A stretch of DNA of 64,000 nucleotides from an uncultured Oscillospiraceae bacterium (GCA_959601025.1 CAUGOD010000006.1:1-64000), one strand, 5' to 3'; positions 1 to 8,386 are shown, counted from the first letter of the stretch. The notes: generated by a model not told the origin, from the sequence alone. Made by a program: numbers and translations.

Positions 1-2
1 AT

Positions 3-45
3 AGCCCCTTTTAGGGGCTGTGCAAGCCACCGGTTCTACCGGTGG
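3..45. other. Two adjacent hairpins at the left edge
   Basis: AGCCCC (3-8) pairs with GGGGCT (14-19), and CCACCGGT (27-34) pairs perfectly with ACCGGTGG (38-45) across a 3-nt loop. Paired short hairpins like these occur at terminators and at ends of IS200/IS605-type elements. No transposase is visible here, so the origin lies left of the window or cannot be decided. The rest of 46-175 holds no gene. Confidence 0.4.
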
Positions 46-59
46 TCTTGACTGGCGTT

Positions 60-81
60 ATGGTCTCAACATGGTCTCAAC
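60..81. repeat. Tandem 11-bp direct repeat, two copies
   Basis: ATGGTCTCAAC occurs at 60-70 and again at 71-81 with no spacer. It lies between the edge hairpins and the phosphate transporter promoter region. Function unknown; it could be a two-site protein binding region or a junction duplication. Confidence 0.6.
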
Positions 82-175
82 CGGTCCGGCAGAGGGCTTT
101 CGATAGGGTAGACGTCAGAGAAACTGAATTAACAGGGGATTTTTAACAAAAAAAAGAAAAATTTGAAATCAGGGC

Positions 176-204
176 TTTTCAGCCGGCGAGAAAACCGTTA
201 TACT
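176..204 (+). promoter_or_regulatory. Candidate promoter of the phosphate transporter operon
   Basis: TTTTCA (176-181), 17-nt spacer, TATACT (199-204). The -35 is weak. TTAACA motifs at 129-134 and 143-148, and an inverted one (TGTTAA) at 223-228, resemble Pho-box half sites, but their spacing does not match the 11-bp repeat expected for PhoP, so phosphate control is only a possibility. Confidence 0.4.
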
Positions 205-275
205 GAATTCATACATGCTTTTTGTTAAGATTCCGTTAAATAAACGATACCACACGCTTTGAGAGGAGCGGTTTC

Positions 276-1328
276 ATGACCCCGACGTTTCTGGGTTTCC
301 TATCGGAAACAGCGTCGAATCCGGTTCTGCTGATCACGGTGATCCTGACGCTGGGCGTCATCTTCGTCAACGGCTGGACCGATGCGCCGAATGCGATCGC
401 TACCTGCGTTTCCACCCGGGCGATGGGACCGCGCGCCGCGATCCTGATGGCGGCGGTTTTCAATTTCCTCGGCGTGCTGGTCATGACCCTGATTAACGCG
501 ACGGTGGCCGAAACCATCTATAATATGGTGGATTTCGGCGGCGATCCTCACGAGGCGCTGATCGCGCTGTGCGCGGCGCTGTTCGCTATTGTCGTATGGG
601 CGGTGGCCGCCTGGTATTTCGGCATTCCCACCAGCGAAAGCCATGCGCTGATTGCCGGACTTTCCGGCGCGGCGATCGCCCTTCAGGGCGGCCTAGGCGG
701 CATCAACGGCGCGGAATGGGTCAAAGTGCTGTATGGCCTGGCGCTTTCCACCGTCCTTGGCTTTACCTTCGGATGGATTGCCGCCAAGCTCACCGTTTTT
801 ACCTGCCGGGGATTTGACCGGCGGAAAACCACAAAATTTTTCCGCGGGGCGCAGATCGGCGGCGGCGCGGCAATGGCCTTCATGCACGGCGCGCAGGACG
901 GCCAGAAATTCATGGGCGTATTCCTACTGGGGATGTTTCTCACCCGCGGACAAGCGGATGTGACCGAATTCACCATCCCTATCTGGCTGATGATCCTCTG
1001 CTCGGTCGTGATGGCGGTGGGCACCTCCATCGGCGGCTACCGGATCATCAAGGCGGTGGGGATGGATATGGTCAAGCTGGAAACCTATCAGGGTTTTTCG
1101 GCGGATCTGGCGGCTGCCTGCTGCCTGCTGCTATCCTCCCTGACCGGCGTACCGGTCAGCACCACCCATACCAAGACGACGGCGATCATGGGCGTCGGCG
1201 CGGCCAAGCGGCTGTCCTCAGTCAACTGGGGCGTGGTGAAGGAAATGGTGCTTACCTGGGTGCTGACCTTCCCGGGCTGCGGGCTGATCGGCCTGCTGAT
1301 GGCCCGTTTGTTCCTCTGGCTTTTCTGA
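276..1328 (+). CDS. pit: PiT family inorganic phosphate transporter
   Basis: Low-affinity secondary transporter that brings phosphate in with a cation at the cytoplasmic membrane. The 350-residue protein is hydrophobic throughout. It has the duplicated PiT signature: NGWTDAPNAIAT near residue 32 and the second-half counterpart MHGAQDGQKFMG near 203. GIPTSESHALIAG and GVPVSTTHTKTTAIMG are the paired Ser/Thr-His segments of the family. The length is at the short end for bacterial PiT proteins, which lack the long central loop of animal members. The start has a good ribosome site (GAGAGGAGCGG) just upstream. It is followed 105 nt later by the DUF47 gene, its usual partner, so the two probably form one operon. 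Confidence 0.93.
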   Translation: MTPTFLGFLSETASNPVLLITVILTLGVIFVNGWTDAPNAIATCVSTRAMGPRAAILMAAVFNFLGVLVMTLINATVAETIYNMVDFGGDPHEALIALCAALFAIVVWAVAAWYFGIPTSESHALIAGLSGAAIALQGGLGGINGAEWVKVLYGLALSTVLGFTFGWIAAKLTVFTCRGFDRRKTTKFFRGAQIGGGAAMAFMHGAQDGQKFMGVFLLGMFLTRGQADVTEFTIPIWLMILCSVVMAVGTSIGGYRIIKAVGMDMVKLETYQGFSADLAAACCLLLSSLTGVPVSTTHTKTTAIMGVGAAKRLSSVNWGVVKEMVLTWVLTFPGCGLIGLLMARLFLWLF

Positions 1329-1433
1329 CGCGGCTGCGCCAAGCCAATAGAGAACCGCCGTATCCGGCGGAAAACGACACGGAAAAGAGCGGGCGCTCCG
1401 GACGGGCGTTCCCGCCGGGAAAGGACGAGCGAT

Positions 1434-2060
1434 ATGGCACGGAAACAGGAATTCGATTATTTTGGGGCGTTTATCCGCGCGGCGGAATATTCGGTGCAGG
1501 CGGCGGAAATCCTGCACGACACGCTGGTTTCCTTCGATCCGGATACCCTGCGGGAACGAATGAAGGAAATCCATGTGGCGGAGCACGCCGCCGACCTGGC
1601 CAAGCACGATATGAACCGGGCGCTGGCCCGCGCTTTTATCACACCGATCGAGCGGGAGGATATCCTTCTTCTCTCGCAGGAGTTGGACGATGTGACCGAC
1701 GCGATCGAGGACGTGCTGCTCCGGCTGTATATGTTCAACGTCCTCTCTGTCCGGGAGGAAGCGTTCGCGTTTTCGGACGTGATTAAAAGCTGCTGCGCGG
1801 CGATGAAAATCACGATGACTGAGTTCCGCAATTTCCGGAAGTCCGGTTCCATTAATGAAAGCATTGTGGAAATCAACCGGCTGGAAGAGGAGGGGGATTC
1901 GCTCTATACCAAGGCGGTTCGCCGGCTGTATATGACCTGCCGCGAGGACGCCGTGGAGCTGATGATCTGGCGGGAAATTTACGACCGGATGGAAAAATGC
2001 TGCGACGCCTGCGAGCATGTGGCTAACGCAGTGGAAAGCGTAATCATGAAGAATTCCTGA
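1434..2060 (+). CDS. DUF47 (PhoU-like) Pit accessory protein
   Basis: A 208-residue, largely alpha-helical cytoplasmic protein of the DUF47/TIGR00153 family, the PhoU-like proteins commonly encoded directly after a pit gene and thought to modulate phosphate transport. The EIHVAEHAADLAKHDMNRAL segment in the first third and IYDRMEKCCDACEHVANAVE near the C-terminus are the acidic and His-containing helices of the family that bind metal. Ribosome site GGGAAAGGACGAG precedes the ATG. There is no other gene before the terminator-like hairpin at 2114, so transcription of the pit pair probably ends there. Confidence 0.9.
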   Translation: MARKQEFDYFGAFIRAAEYSVQAAEILHDTLVSFDPDTLRERMKEIHVAEHAADLAKHDMNRALARAFITPIEREDILLLSQELDDVTDAIEDVLLRLYMFNVLSVREEAFAFSDVIKSCCAAMKITMTEFRNFRKSGSINESIVEINRLEEEGDSLYTKAVRRLYMTCREDAVELMIWREIYDRMEKCCDACEHVANAVESVIMKNS

Positions 2061-2113
2061 TCGGTATCCCCGTTGCAGTTAAAGCGGCCGTCCCACGGAA
2101 AATAAAAAAAACA

Positions 2114-2136
2114 CGCTGCCCTGACAGCGCGCTTTT
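2114..2136 (+). terminator. Weak intrinsic terminator after the pit operon
   Basis: CGCTG (2114-2118) pairs with CAGCG (2125-2129), followed by GCTTTT. The stem is short, but the position after the DUF47 stop and the T-run support the call. Confidence 0.45.
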
Positions 2137-2222
2137 AACAAGTGGCGGCAACGGTACGGCGCCATATCCGCAGGGGTGCGATATGCAGGATGAGAAAACG
2201 TTTTACCCGCCCCGCCGACTGC

Positions 2223-2561
2223 TCACCGCATGGTGGAAACGATCATCTGTACTACGCTGATAATTTCAGCCTGCTCATCCGGCTTGAGCGGAGCGATCAG
2301 ATCGTGAAGCATTTGCTCCGCGTCCTCGAAGAGCTCCAGCTTCCGATATTCCCGGTCGAAATCCAAGAGGTCGGTTGGACGAAGCTGAAAAGCGCGGGCG
2401 AGTTTGGCGACGCTTTCCATGGTGGGATTGCCCCTGCCGGCTTCAATCTGACGAATATTGGCGACATTCATGTCGGCTCTTTCCGCCAGTTCCTCCTGAC
2501 TAAATCCGAGTTCTTTTCGGATGCGCTTGACCCGCCGGCCGAGCAATTGATTGACATCCAT
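2223..2561 (-). CDS. XRE family transcriptional regulator
   Basis: A 112-residue DNA-binding protein with a lambda-repressor-like helix-turn-helix in the first 65 residues (FSQEELAERADMNVANIRQ, then EAGRGNPTMESVAKLARAF). The C-terminal 45 residues are probably helical and may mediate dimerisation. Target unknown. A strong ribosome site (AAAGGAAGGAGG) precedes the ATG. It is divergent from a second XRE gene at 2775, and a perfect short inverted repeat sits in its own leader at 2592-2606, which suggests autoregulation. No phage or toxin gene is adjacent. Confidence 0.85.
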   Translation of the reverse strand: MDVNQLLGRRVKRIRKELGFSQEELAERADMNVANIRQIEAGRGNPTMESVAKLARAFQLRPTDLLDFDREYRKLELFEDAEQMLHDLIAPLKPDEQAEIISVVQMIVSTMR

Positions 2562-2591
2562 CGCGGGTCCTCCTTCCTTTATCCCAAAAAG

Positions 2592-2606
2592 TGTGTTTCC
2601 AACACA
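2592..2606. promoter_or_regulatory. Inverted repeat, candidate operator
   Basis: TGTGTT (2592-2597) and AACACA (2601-2606) form a perfect inverted repeat with a 3-nt centre, 31 nt upstream of the XRE start codon at 2561. Size and position fit an XRE operator. Confidence 0.45.
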
Positions 2607-2663
2607 TTACCCGGTTTTTCTGGAAGATTCAATGAATTATAAGCATGGTTATACAGTATACTA

Positions 2664-2691
2664 TTGAATCTTTAAAAATATTCATTATAAT
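2664..2691 (+). promoter_or_regulatory. Promoter of the rightward XRE gene
   Basis: TTGAAT (2664-2669), 16-nt AT-rich spacer, TATAAT (2686-2691). Transcription would start near 2698, about 77 nt before the ATG at 2775. Confidence 0.6.
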
Positions 2692-2774
2692 AGCAATTGT
2701 TGATTATGTGCGCGGCTTTTTTTGCCGTCAAAAAACATCTGCCGAATAATCGGCGGCTTTGGGAGGCGTTGGTC

Positions 2775-3089
2775 ATGCATCATATCCAGACGGCAGAGCA
2801 GTTTGCCGTAAATTTGCGGACGATCCGAATCGAACGGGGCTTTTCCCAAAGAGAAGCGGCGGATATGTTGGAGCTCAGCCGCGCTACCTATGCCGCATGG
2901 GAGGGCGGACGTCGCCTGCCAGGTACGCTTCACCTGTTGGAGCTGGCGGAATTGTTCCAGGTTCCGGTAAACTGGCTGCTTTGCCAGCATGTTACCGAGG
3001 GATTGCTGCCGATCGGTGCGGCGTGGGACGATCCCTGTCCGGATGAAACGACCGAAGTGGAATCGCACCCTTGCTTTGTCAGCCTGTGA
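2775..3089 (+). CDS. XRE family transcriptional regulator
   Basis: A 104-residue helix-turn-helix protein. FAVNLRTIRIERGFSQREAA and LSRATYAAWEGGRRLPGTLH form the XRE domain at about residues 8-65; the TYAAWE recognition helix resembles those of repressors that bind short palindromes. The acidic 35-residue tail is unassigned. The ATG at 2775 is chosen over an upstream in-frame start at 2697 because GGGAGG lies just before it and the extra 26 residues match nothing. It is divergent from the XRE gene at 2223-2561, so the two may cross-regulate. A hairpin 30 nt after the stop probably ends the transcript. Confidence 0.82.
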   Translation: MHHIQTAEQFAVNLRTIRIERGFSQREAADMLELSRATYAAWEGGRRLPGTLHLLELAELFQVPVNWLLCQHVTEGLLPIGAAWDDPCPDETTEVESHPCFVSL

Positions 3090-3119
3090 ATCCATCGAAA
3101 GAACCTCGATGAAAAAAGC

Positions 3120-3146
3120 GGCCGCCATGGCATGTGCATGGCGGCC
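3120..3146 (+). terminator. Intrinsic terminator
   Basis: GGCCGCCATG (3120-3129) pairs perfectly with CATGGCGGCC (3137-3146) across 7 nt, followed by a CT-rich tract. It closes the rightward XRE gene. Confidence 0.65.
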
Positions 3147-3865
3147 CTCTTTCATCTGGTGATGGTTTTCCAGCGCAGAAAAATGCGTGTTTTTACAAAT
3201 TATATACTATAAAATATTATTAATATTAAAATATATCATAGCGGTCTGACATTGCTGATAATATGAAAACCTCAGGAAAGCACATTGTTACTATATTTTG
3301 CGTATCTTTACCGTAGGTCATACGAGGATATGGGCATCGTGATTGGCGCCTGATTGGTGCTCATATATTCTCTCCTTTTCTCTCCCATGCAAAGCCATAA
3401 ATAATCTCGATTCCAGCTTGCGATTTTTTAATCTTTATTATGTCATACCTCGTTATTATGTCATTCCTCGTTTTGTCTGTAACTTCATTCTGTTCGTTTA
3501 CACGGATAGCAGCCGGAAAGGATAATTCGGAGAGGTACTGAAAAAAGTTCGTGGCGCCGAACTTTCCAAAGTCATGACATAAGGAGTTATAGGCAGAAAT
3601 AAGCAGATATGCGAAAAAGCCTTTATTCAAGCCACTTTCTATGCTTGCTTATAAATACTTTTAAGAAGCTATAATACGATTTCCGTCTATTCAATCAATA
3701 AAAATATGATTTTCCAGCATTCCGCCCCTTGTCCTGAGAGGATTGATTCGATATACTGGACACGAGCCGATCGCCCATGACGCAAAATCGACGGTCAGAC
3801 GGGCCGGGGGCCTTCGCCCGTTGAAACGCCGATGAAACGACAATGTACGAAAGGAAGGAACACGC
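3147..3865. other. AT-rich stretch without a convincing gene
   Basis: About 720 nt separate the XRE gene from the CAP lipoprotein. Roughly 3180-3720 is far more AT-rich than its surroundings. The open frames here (rightward 3343-3525, leftward 3361-3630) lack a good ribosome site, use codons unlike the neighbours and match no family I recognise. A weak -10 (TATAAT, 3670-3675, with TTGCTT 19 nt upstream) may serve the CAP gene and would leave a leader of about 180 nt. Confidence 0.5.
3435..3470. repeat. Tandem 18-bp direct repeat
   Basis: Two copies of an 18-bp unit (3435-3452 and 3453-3470) differ only at one base (CATACC versus CATTCC). They sit in the AT-rich gap. This could be a slippage duplication or a double binding site. 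Confidence 0.65.
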
Positions 3866-4810
3866 ATGAATTTTTCAATTTCAATGATCTCTAAGGCTTT
3901 CCGGAAATCTTCCGCGGCGGTTTTTGCCGCGTTCATTTTCATTATGCCTATTCTGTCTGGATGCGGGACGACGCCTCCGTCTTCTCCCAGCCAGGAATTG
4001 ACTGTTTCCGATGGCTCCGGGTCTTCTCTCCCGTCGCCCGATTCGGAGGAAGCTCCGCAGAAGGAGACGGAGAGCGGCGCGGCCATCTCGACGACGGAAC
4101 CCGATACGGTAACAGGAGAAAATACGGATTCGACGCACAAAGAACAGGCTGAACAGTCTGAACGGGTAGAACAGGAAGAGAAAGAAGAAAACACGAAAAA
4201 CAACCAAAGCAATCCAAACAAACCCATCGAAAACGGCGGCAAAGCGACCACGGCAACGCCCTCGTACCCGACGGTGACGCGAAAGACGACCGCTGCGGTC
4301 GCGACCTCCGCCGCGGCGACCACCACGCGCCGGACGACGACCAAAGCGACCACGGTCCGAACCACTGCCGTCAGGACGACCACCGCGCAGCGCACTACTG
4401 CGCCGACCACGCAGGCTGCTGCCGCCCCCGACGATGCGGCCTTTCGGGCGGACTTTGAAAACGAGGTGGTCCGTCTGGTGAATGAGGAACGGGCAAAGCA
4501 GGGGCTATCCGCCCTCTCGGTTTCGCCCGAGCTGCGGGAGACCGCTCGACTCCGCAGCCAGGAGATCGTCCAGACCTTCAGCCACACCCGGCCGGATGGA
4601 AGCAGCTGTTTCACCGCTTTTCCGAATTGGAGCGGAACCAAAGCGGAAAACATCGCCGCCGGCTATGCGACCCCGGCCAAGGTGATGGAGGGATGGATGA
4701 ATTCGGACGGACACCGAAGAAACATCCTGACCCCAGGACTGCGGTATATCGGCGTCGGATGCTACGAAAGCGGCGGCCGCCTGTATTGGACGCAGGCGTT
4801 TTTCGGCTGA
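3866..4810 (+). CDS. Secreted CAP-domain (SCP/PR1, YkwD-like) lipoprotein
   Basis: A 314-residue exported protein. A basic N-terminus and a hydrophobic stretch end in the lipobox LSGC with Cys33, so it is probably lipid-anchored outside the membrane. Residues 34-120 are rich in Ser, Glu and Asn. Residues about 125-190 form a Thr/Arg/Ala linker (TTTRRTTTKATTVRTT and similar) like the linkers of Ruminococcus surface proteins. Residues about 195-314 are a CAP domain: VRLVNEERAKQGLSAL, then FSHTRPDG, AENIAAGY, WMNSDGHRRNIL and YWTQAFFG, the order seen in YkwD-type proteins. The biochemical role of bacterial CAP domains is unsettled. Monocistronic, with a terminator shared with glmS. Confidence 0.88.
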   Translation: MNFSISMISKAFRKSSAAVFAAFIFIMPILSGCGTTPPSSPSQELTVSDGSGSSLPSPDSEEAPQKETESGAAISTTEPDTVTGENTDSTHKEQAEQSERVEQEEKEENTKNNQSNPNKPIENGGKATTATPSYPTVTRKTTAAVATSAAATTTRRTTTKATTVRTTAVRTTTAQRTTAPTTQAAAAPDDAAFRADFENEVVRLVNEERAKQGLSALSVSPELRETARLRSQEIVQTFSHTRPDGSSCFTAFPNWSGTKAENIAAGYATPAKVMEGWMNSDGHRRNILTPGLRYIGVGCYESGGRLYWTQAFFG

Positions 4811-4851
4811 TCGATCAGGAGACCGGAACGGCAAAAAACGAATAGGGTAAC

Positions 4852-4901
4852 GGACAATCAAAAACGGACGGAAAAAACTCCCGTCCGTTTTTTGATTGTC
4901 C
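4852..4901. terminator. Bidirectional terminator between the CAP gene and glmS
   Basis: A stem of about 20 bp (4852-4871 with 4881-4901, one bulged T) with A-runs on the left arm and T-runs on the right, so it can act on both converging transcripts. It ends 1 nt before the glmS stop codon. Confidence 0.85.
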
Positions 4902-4902
4902 A

Positions 4903-6744
4903 TTATTCCACGGTGACGCTTTTCGCGAGGTTGCGGGGCTTGTCGATGTCGCAGCCCCGGGCCAGCGCGATGTAATACCCGAGCAGCTGCATGGGTACCA
5001 CCTCCAGCGACGGCATCAGCAGATCGTTGGTTTTGGGGATGTAGATCACATGGTCGGCCTCGGGAAGAACGTCGCGGTTGTCGTCGGTGGTGACTACCAG
5101 CACCTCCGCTCCCCGGGCCTTGACCTCCTTGATATTGGACATGGTTTTTTCGATCAGCTTGTCGCAGCAGGCGAGGGCCACTACGAAGGTCCCCTCCTCG
5201 ATCAGGGAGATGGTGCCGTGCTTGAGCTCCCCGGCGGCGTAGGCCTCCGAATGGATGTAGCTGATCTCCTTGAGCTTGAGGGAGGCTTCCAGCGCAACGG
5301 CATAATCGAGGTTCCGTCCGATGAAATAGGCGTGTTCGAGATAGGCGTACCGCTGGGCAAGCTGCTTCAGCTCCCCCGACTGCCGCAGGATTCCCGACAC
5401 CATATCGGGCAGGCGGATCAGGGCGCTGAGCAGGCGGCGCTGATCCCGGTCGTCGATCCGGTTCAGCTTCCGGGCGATGTAGAAGGCGATCAGGTACAGC
5501 ATGGTGAGCTGGGTGGAATACGCCTTGGTGGTCGCCACCGAGATTTCGGGGCCGGCCCAGGTGTACAGCACGTCGTCGCTTTCGCTGGCGATGGTGCTGC
5601 CCACCACGTTTACGATGGAGAGCACCCGCGCCCCGCGTCGTTTTGCCTCCCGCAGGGCGGCGAGGGTGTCGGCCGTTTCGCCTGACTGGCTGACGATGAT
5701 GACGAGCGATTTTTCGTCCACGATCGGGTCGCGGTACCGGAACTCGGAGGCAAGGTCGGCTTCCACCGGGATACGGGCGAGCTTTTCGATGACGTATTTG
5801 CCCACCACCCCCGCATGATAGGCGGAGCCGCAGGCCACGATAAAGATGCGGTTGATTTTTTTGAGCTGGGCGGCGGTAAGATGGATGCCGTCCAGCACGA
5901 TGCCGCCGTCCCCGTCGATCCGGGGGGAGACGGTGGCGGAAAGCGCCTGCGGCTGCTCCGTGATCTCCTTGATCATGAAATGGTCGTACCCGCCCTTTTC
6001 GGCGCTGGTCACGTCCCAGTCCACCATCATTTCCTTCTTTTCCAGAGGATGGCCGGCGCGGTCGAACACTTCCACCCGATCCCGGGTCAGCCGGACAATC
6101 TCATGATCGGAAAGCGGAATGATCCGGCGGGTGTGCGCCAGAACGGCCGGAATGTCGGAAGCGATAAAGTTTCCAAACTCCGCCAGGCCGACGATCAAAG
6201 GGCTGGCGTTGCGCACCGCGATGAGCTCCTCCTCGCCGGAAGCGCCGCGATCCGCGCAGAGAACGCCCAGGGCGTAGGAGCCCTCCAGCCGGGCGATGGC
6301 TGCCCGTACTGCGGCGAGAAAGTCGCCGGTATAATTTTGCTCGATGAGATGGGCGATGACCTCGGTGTCGGTCTCGGAGAGGAACTCCACCCCCTCGTTC
6401 TGCAGCTCCCGTTTCAGCGCGGCGTAGTTTTCGATGATCCCGTTGTGAACCACCGCGAATCGCCCGCTGGCGCTTCGGTGAGGATGCGAGTTTTCGTCGC
6501 TCGGCTTTCCATGGGTCGCCCAGCGGGTGTGGCCGATGCCGACCGTCGCGTCAAACCCCTTTCCTCCGTCGATCAGATCGCTCAGCACGCTCAGCCGGCC
6601 CTTTGCCTTATGAATGGCGATCTGACCGTCCTGCACCAGAGCGATGCCGGCCGAGTCGTAACCTCGGTATTCCAGCTTGGAAAGTCCTTCCAAAAGCAGG
6701 GGGGCGGCCGGTTTGCCGCCGATAAATCCCACAATTCCACACAT
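4903..6744 (-). CDS. glmS: Glutamine-fructose-6-phosphate aminotransferase (isomerizing)
   Basis: Makes glucosamine-6-phosphate from fructose-6-phosphate and glutamine, the first step towards UDP-GlcNAc for peptidoglycan. The 613-residue protein begins MCGIVGF, so Cys2 becomes the N-terminal nucleophile of the class II glutaminase domain (YRGYDSAG and GHTRWATHG follow). Two SIS domains follow (SQSGETADT, EISVATTKAYSTQ). The C-terminus DIDKPRNLAKSVTVE carries the catalytic Lys. The ATG at 6744 (AAAGGAG upstream) is chosen over an in-frame start at 6828 because the Cys must follow the initiator Met. The leader of about 240 nt lacks the glmS ribozyme core. Confidence 0.97.
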   Translation of the reverse strand: MCGIVGFIGGKPAAPLLLEGLSKLEYRGYDSAGIALVQDGQIAIHKAKGRLSVLSDLIDGGKGFDATVGIGHTRWATHGKPSDENSHPHRSASGRFAVVHNGIIENYAALKRELQNEGVEFLSETDTEVIAHLIEQNYTGDFLAAVRAAIARLEGSYALGVLCADRGASGEEELIAVRNASPLIVGLAEFGNFIASDIPAVLAHTRRIIPLSDHEIVRLTRDRVEVFDRAGHPLEKKEMMVDWDVTSAEKGGYDHFMIKEITEQPQALSATVSPRIDGDGGIVLDGIHLTAAQLKKINRIFIVACGSAYHAGVVGKYVIEKLARIPVEADLASEFRYRDPIVDEKSLVIIVSQSGETADTLAALREAKRRGARVLSIVNVVGSTIASESDDVLYTWAGPEISVATTKAYSTQLTMLYLIAFYIARKLNRIDDRDQRRLLSALIRLPDMVSGILRQSGELKQLAQRYAYLEHAYFIGRNLDYAVALEASLKLKEISYIHSEAYAAGELKHGTISLIEEGTFVVALACCDKLIEKTMSNIKEVKARGAEVLVVTTDDNRDVLPEADHVIYIPKTNDLLMPSLEVVPMQLLGYYIALARGCDIDKPRNLAKSVTVE

Positions 6745-6992
6745 AGTCGTTTGCTCCTTTCGCGCCCGGATTCCCACGGACGGCAAGGCCGCTCCCACAA
6801 GCGGCGGCCGTTTTTTGCGACCGGGCATTTTCGGCAGAGAGGAAAGGCTCCCTTTCCCTTGCCGTCGGCCGCTTTTATCCGGACGGCAAGGGTCTGCTTA
6901 CGGTTTTTCTATGAAAGATTCAGGCCGGGCAAGAACAGCGGCGGTGCAAAGCGGCCGAAGGGCCGTGGGTCGGCAGCTGTTTTCGCCCGATT
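6745..6992 (-). other. Long glmS leader with two hairpins
   Basis: From the promoter at 6994-7022 a leader of about 240 nt precedes glmS. Read on the plus strand it holds CCCTTGCCGTC/GACGGCAAGGG (an 11-bp stem near 6858-6895) and GGCCGC (6787-6792)/GCGGCC (6804-6809). The conserved glmS ribozyme core is not present. No gene is seen in 7023-7249 either; that stretch holds only the start region of the next gene. Confidence 0.5.
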
Positions 6993-6993
6993 C

Positions 6994-7022
6994 ATTATAT
7001 CGCAGGCAGAAGGAACAATCAA
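6994..7022 (-). promoter_or_regulatory. Promoter of glmS
   Basis: On the minus strand TTGATT (7022-7017), 17-nt spacer, TATAAT (6999-6994). Start site near 6987. Confidence 0.7.
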
Positions 7023-7249
7023 GAGAAAATACGTCTAAAAAGTAAAAAAACTTGTCCAAAAATGCAAATTTAGAAAGCGGTCATCCTTAGCAATACAGGA
7101 CGGCCGCTGCGCCCAGCATGGAAGACCGGTGGGCCGGGCATTCCGGCCGGGTGCATCAAATATGGAAAAAAGGGCCATACTAGGACATATGCAGAAAGAT
7201 CATCTATGATTGAAGATCGCGCGGACTTTTCGGGAAGGAGGCGGAGCCT

Positions 7250-8272
7250 ATGCGGCCGGCGCAGCGAGCCAGACAAAGGCTGAAAGGACGGTGGTTTGTA
7301 GCTGTTACCGTGCAGTGTACCCGTCTGGGGGCCGGACTGGCAGTGTTGGCGGCGGAGCTGTTCGCCCTCCGGCTGCTGAATCTGGGGACCGATCGGGCGG
7401 TGGAAGCCTCCGCTCTCTGGCAGGGAGGCTGGCTGTACGGCATGGTTCTGCTCGGTATGCTGCTGCTGGATTGGCTGCTGGTCTCCCCGATTCTGGCGGG
7501 ACAGGCGGCGTTTTACCGCCGTGTGGCGGAAGCAAACGCGGAAACAGGGGAACAGGAGGAGAAGTCCGGGGAGAGCGGCGGCAGCCGGTCGTCCTCTCCG
7601 TCCCGCCGGAAAAGCGCTTCGGCGGACCCATCCTACGCTGTGGTGTTCTCCTTCTTCCGCGGGGGATACGGACGGGCGCTGCGCTGGCGGCTGGGTCTGT
7701 TTCTCCGCCGGCTGGGCTGGGGGACGCTCTGCTATGCCCCGGCGGCCCTGATCGCCGGTTATGCCGAGCTGGTGCGCCGGGGAGGAGCACGGACGCCGCT
7801 GGCGGACATGACCATGCTGCTTTGCACCGTTTTCGGGCTGGCGGCGCTGGCCGGCGGCTTTGTTGTGCTGGAGATGCTGATGCTGCGGTATCTGCCCGCC
7901 CGGTATCTGCTGGATGATCCGGAGGAAAAACGACCCTTCCGCCATGCCCGTCATATCATGAAGGGACGGCTCGGAGAAACGATTTGGCTGTATCTGGGCT
8001 TTGCCGGCTGGCTGGTCAGCTGCGTGCTGCTGTTTCCTTATTTTTATGCGGCGCCGCTGTTTGAAACCACCCGGGCGCTGGCTGTCCGGTACTTCCGGAA
8101 AAAGGAAGCGTCGAAAACGGAAAGCGCCTGGACAGGAGCCGGGTCCGGAAGTACAGATAGAAAGTTCCGCCGAAAAAAAGACGTCCGGCAGCGGAAAGGG
8201 GACGAGAAAGCAAAGAAGGATAAAAAACGGAAGCCGGGCGGTGCTCTCCCTGCTAAACGGGCGGGAGGGTAA
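7250..8272 (+). CDS. Integral membrane protein, possibly DUF975-like
   Basis: A 340-residue protein I cannot assign with certainty. It has about five hydrophobic segments: near residues 20-45, 62-85, 160-178, 193-215 and 248-275. Between the second and third is a charged, Ser-rich loop (about residues 92-130). The GETIWLYLGFAGWLVSCVLLFPYFYAAPL region resembles the last membrane segment of DUF975 proteins, which are multipass proteins of unknown function in Firmicutes. The last 55 residues are a Lys/Arg-rich hydrophilic tail, probably cytoplasmic. Strong ribosome site (GGAAGGAGGCGG). It stands alone and ends at a strong terminator. Confidence 0.7.
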   Translation: MRPAQRARQRLKGRWFVAVTVQCTRLGAGLAVLAAELFALRLLNLGTDRAVEASALWQGGWLYGMVLLGMLLLDWLLVSPILAGQAAFYRRVAEANAETGEQEEKSGESGGSRSSSPSRRKSASADPSYAVVFSFFRGGYGRALRWRLGLFLRRLGWGTLCYAPAALIAGYAELVRRGGARTPLADMTMLLCTVFGLAALAGGFVVLEMLMLRYLPARYLLDDPEEKRPFRHARHIMKGRLGETIWLYLGFAGWLVSCVLLFPYFYAAPLFETTRALAVRYFRKKEASKTESAWTGAGSGSTDRKFRRKKDVRQRKGDEKAKKDKKRKPGGALPAKRAGG

Positions 8273-8351
8273 AAGAAGAGAAGCGGGGGATGGCATAGGG
8301 CAAAAGATGAAAAAACCGAAAGGAAAAAACGCTTCGCCCTGCTTTTTATAG

Positions 8352-8386
8352 AACAACAGCGCCGCAATTTTTGCGGCGCTGTTGTT
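8352..8386. terminator. Bidirectional terminator
   Basis: A perfect 16-bp stem (8352-8367 with 8371-8386) with a 3-nt loop between two converging genes. It touches the stop codon of the leftward gene at 8386. Confidence 0.85.

Noticed and set aside
3361..3630. Leftward 89-codon frame in the AT-rich gap
   Set aside because: No convincing ribosome site, includes the tandem repeat, no recognisable domain.
6745..6990. glmS ribozyme
   Set aside because: The leader is the right place and length, but the conserved catalytic core sequences and their nested helices are not found on the minus strand.
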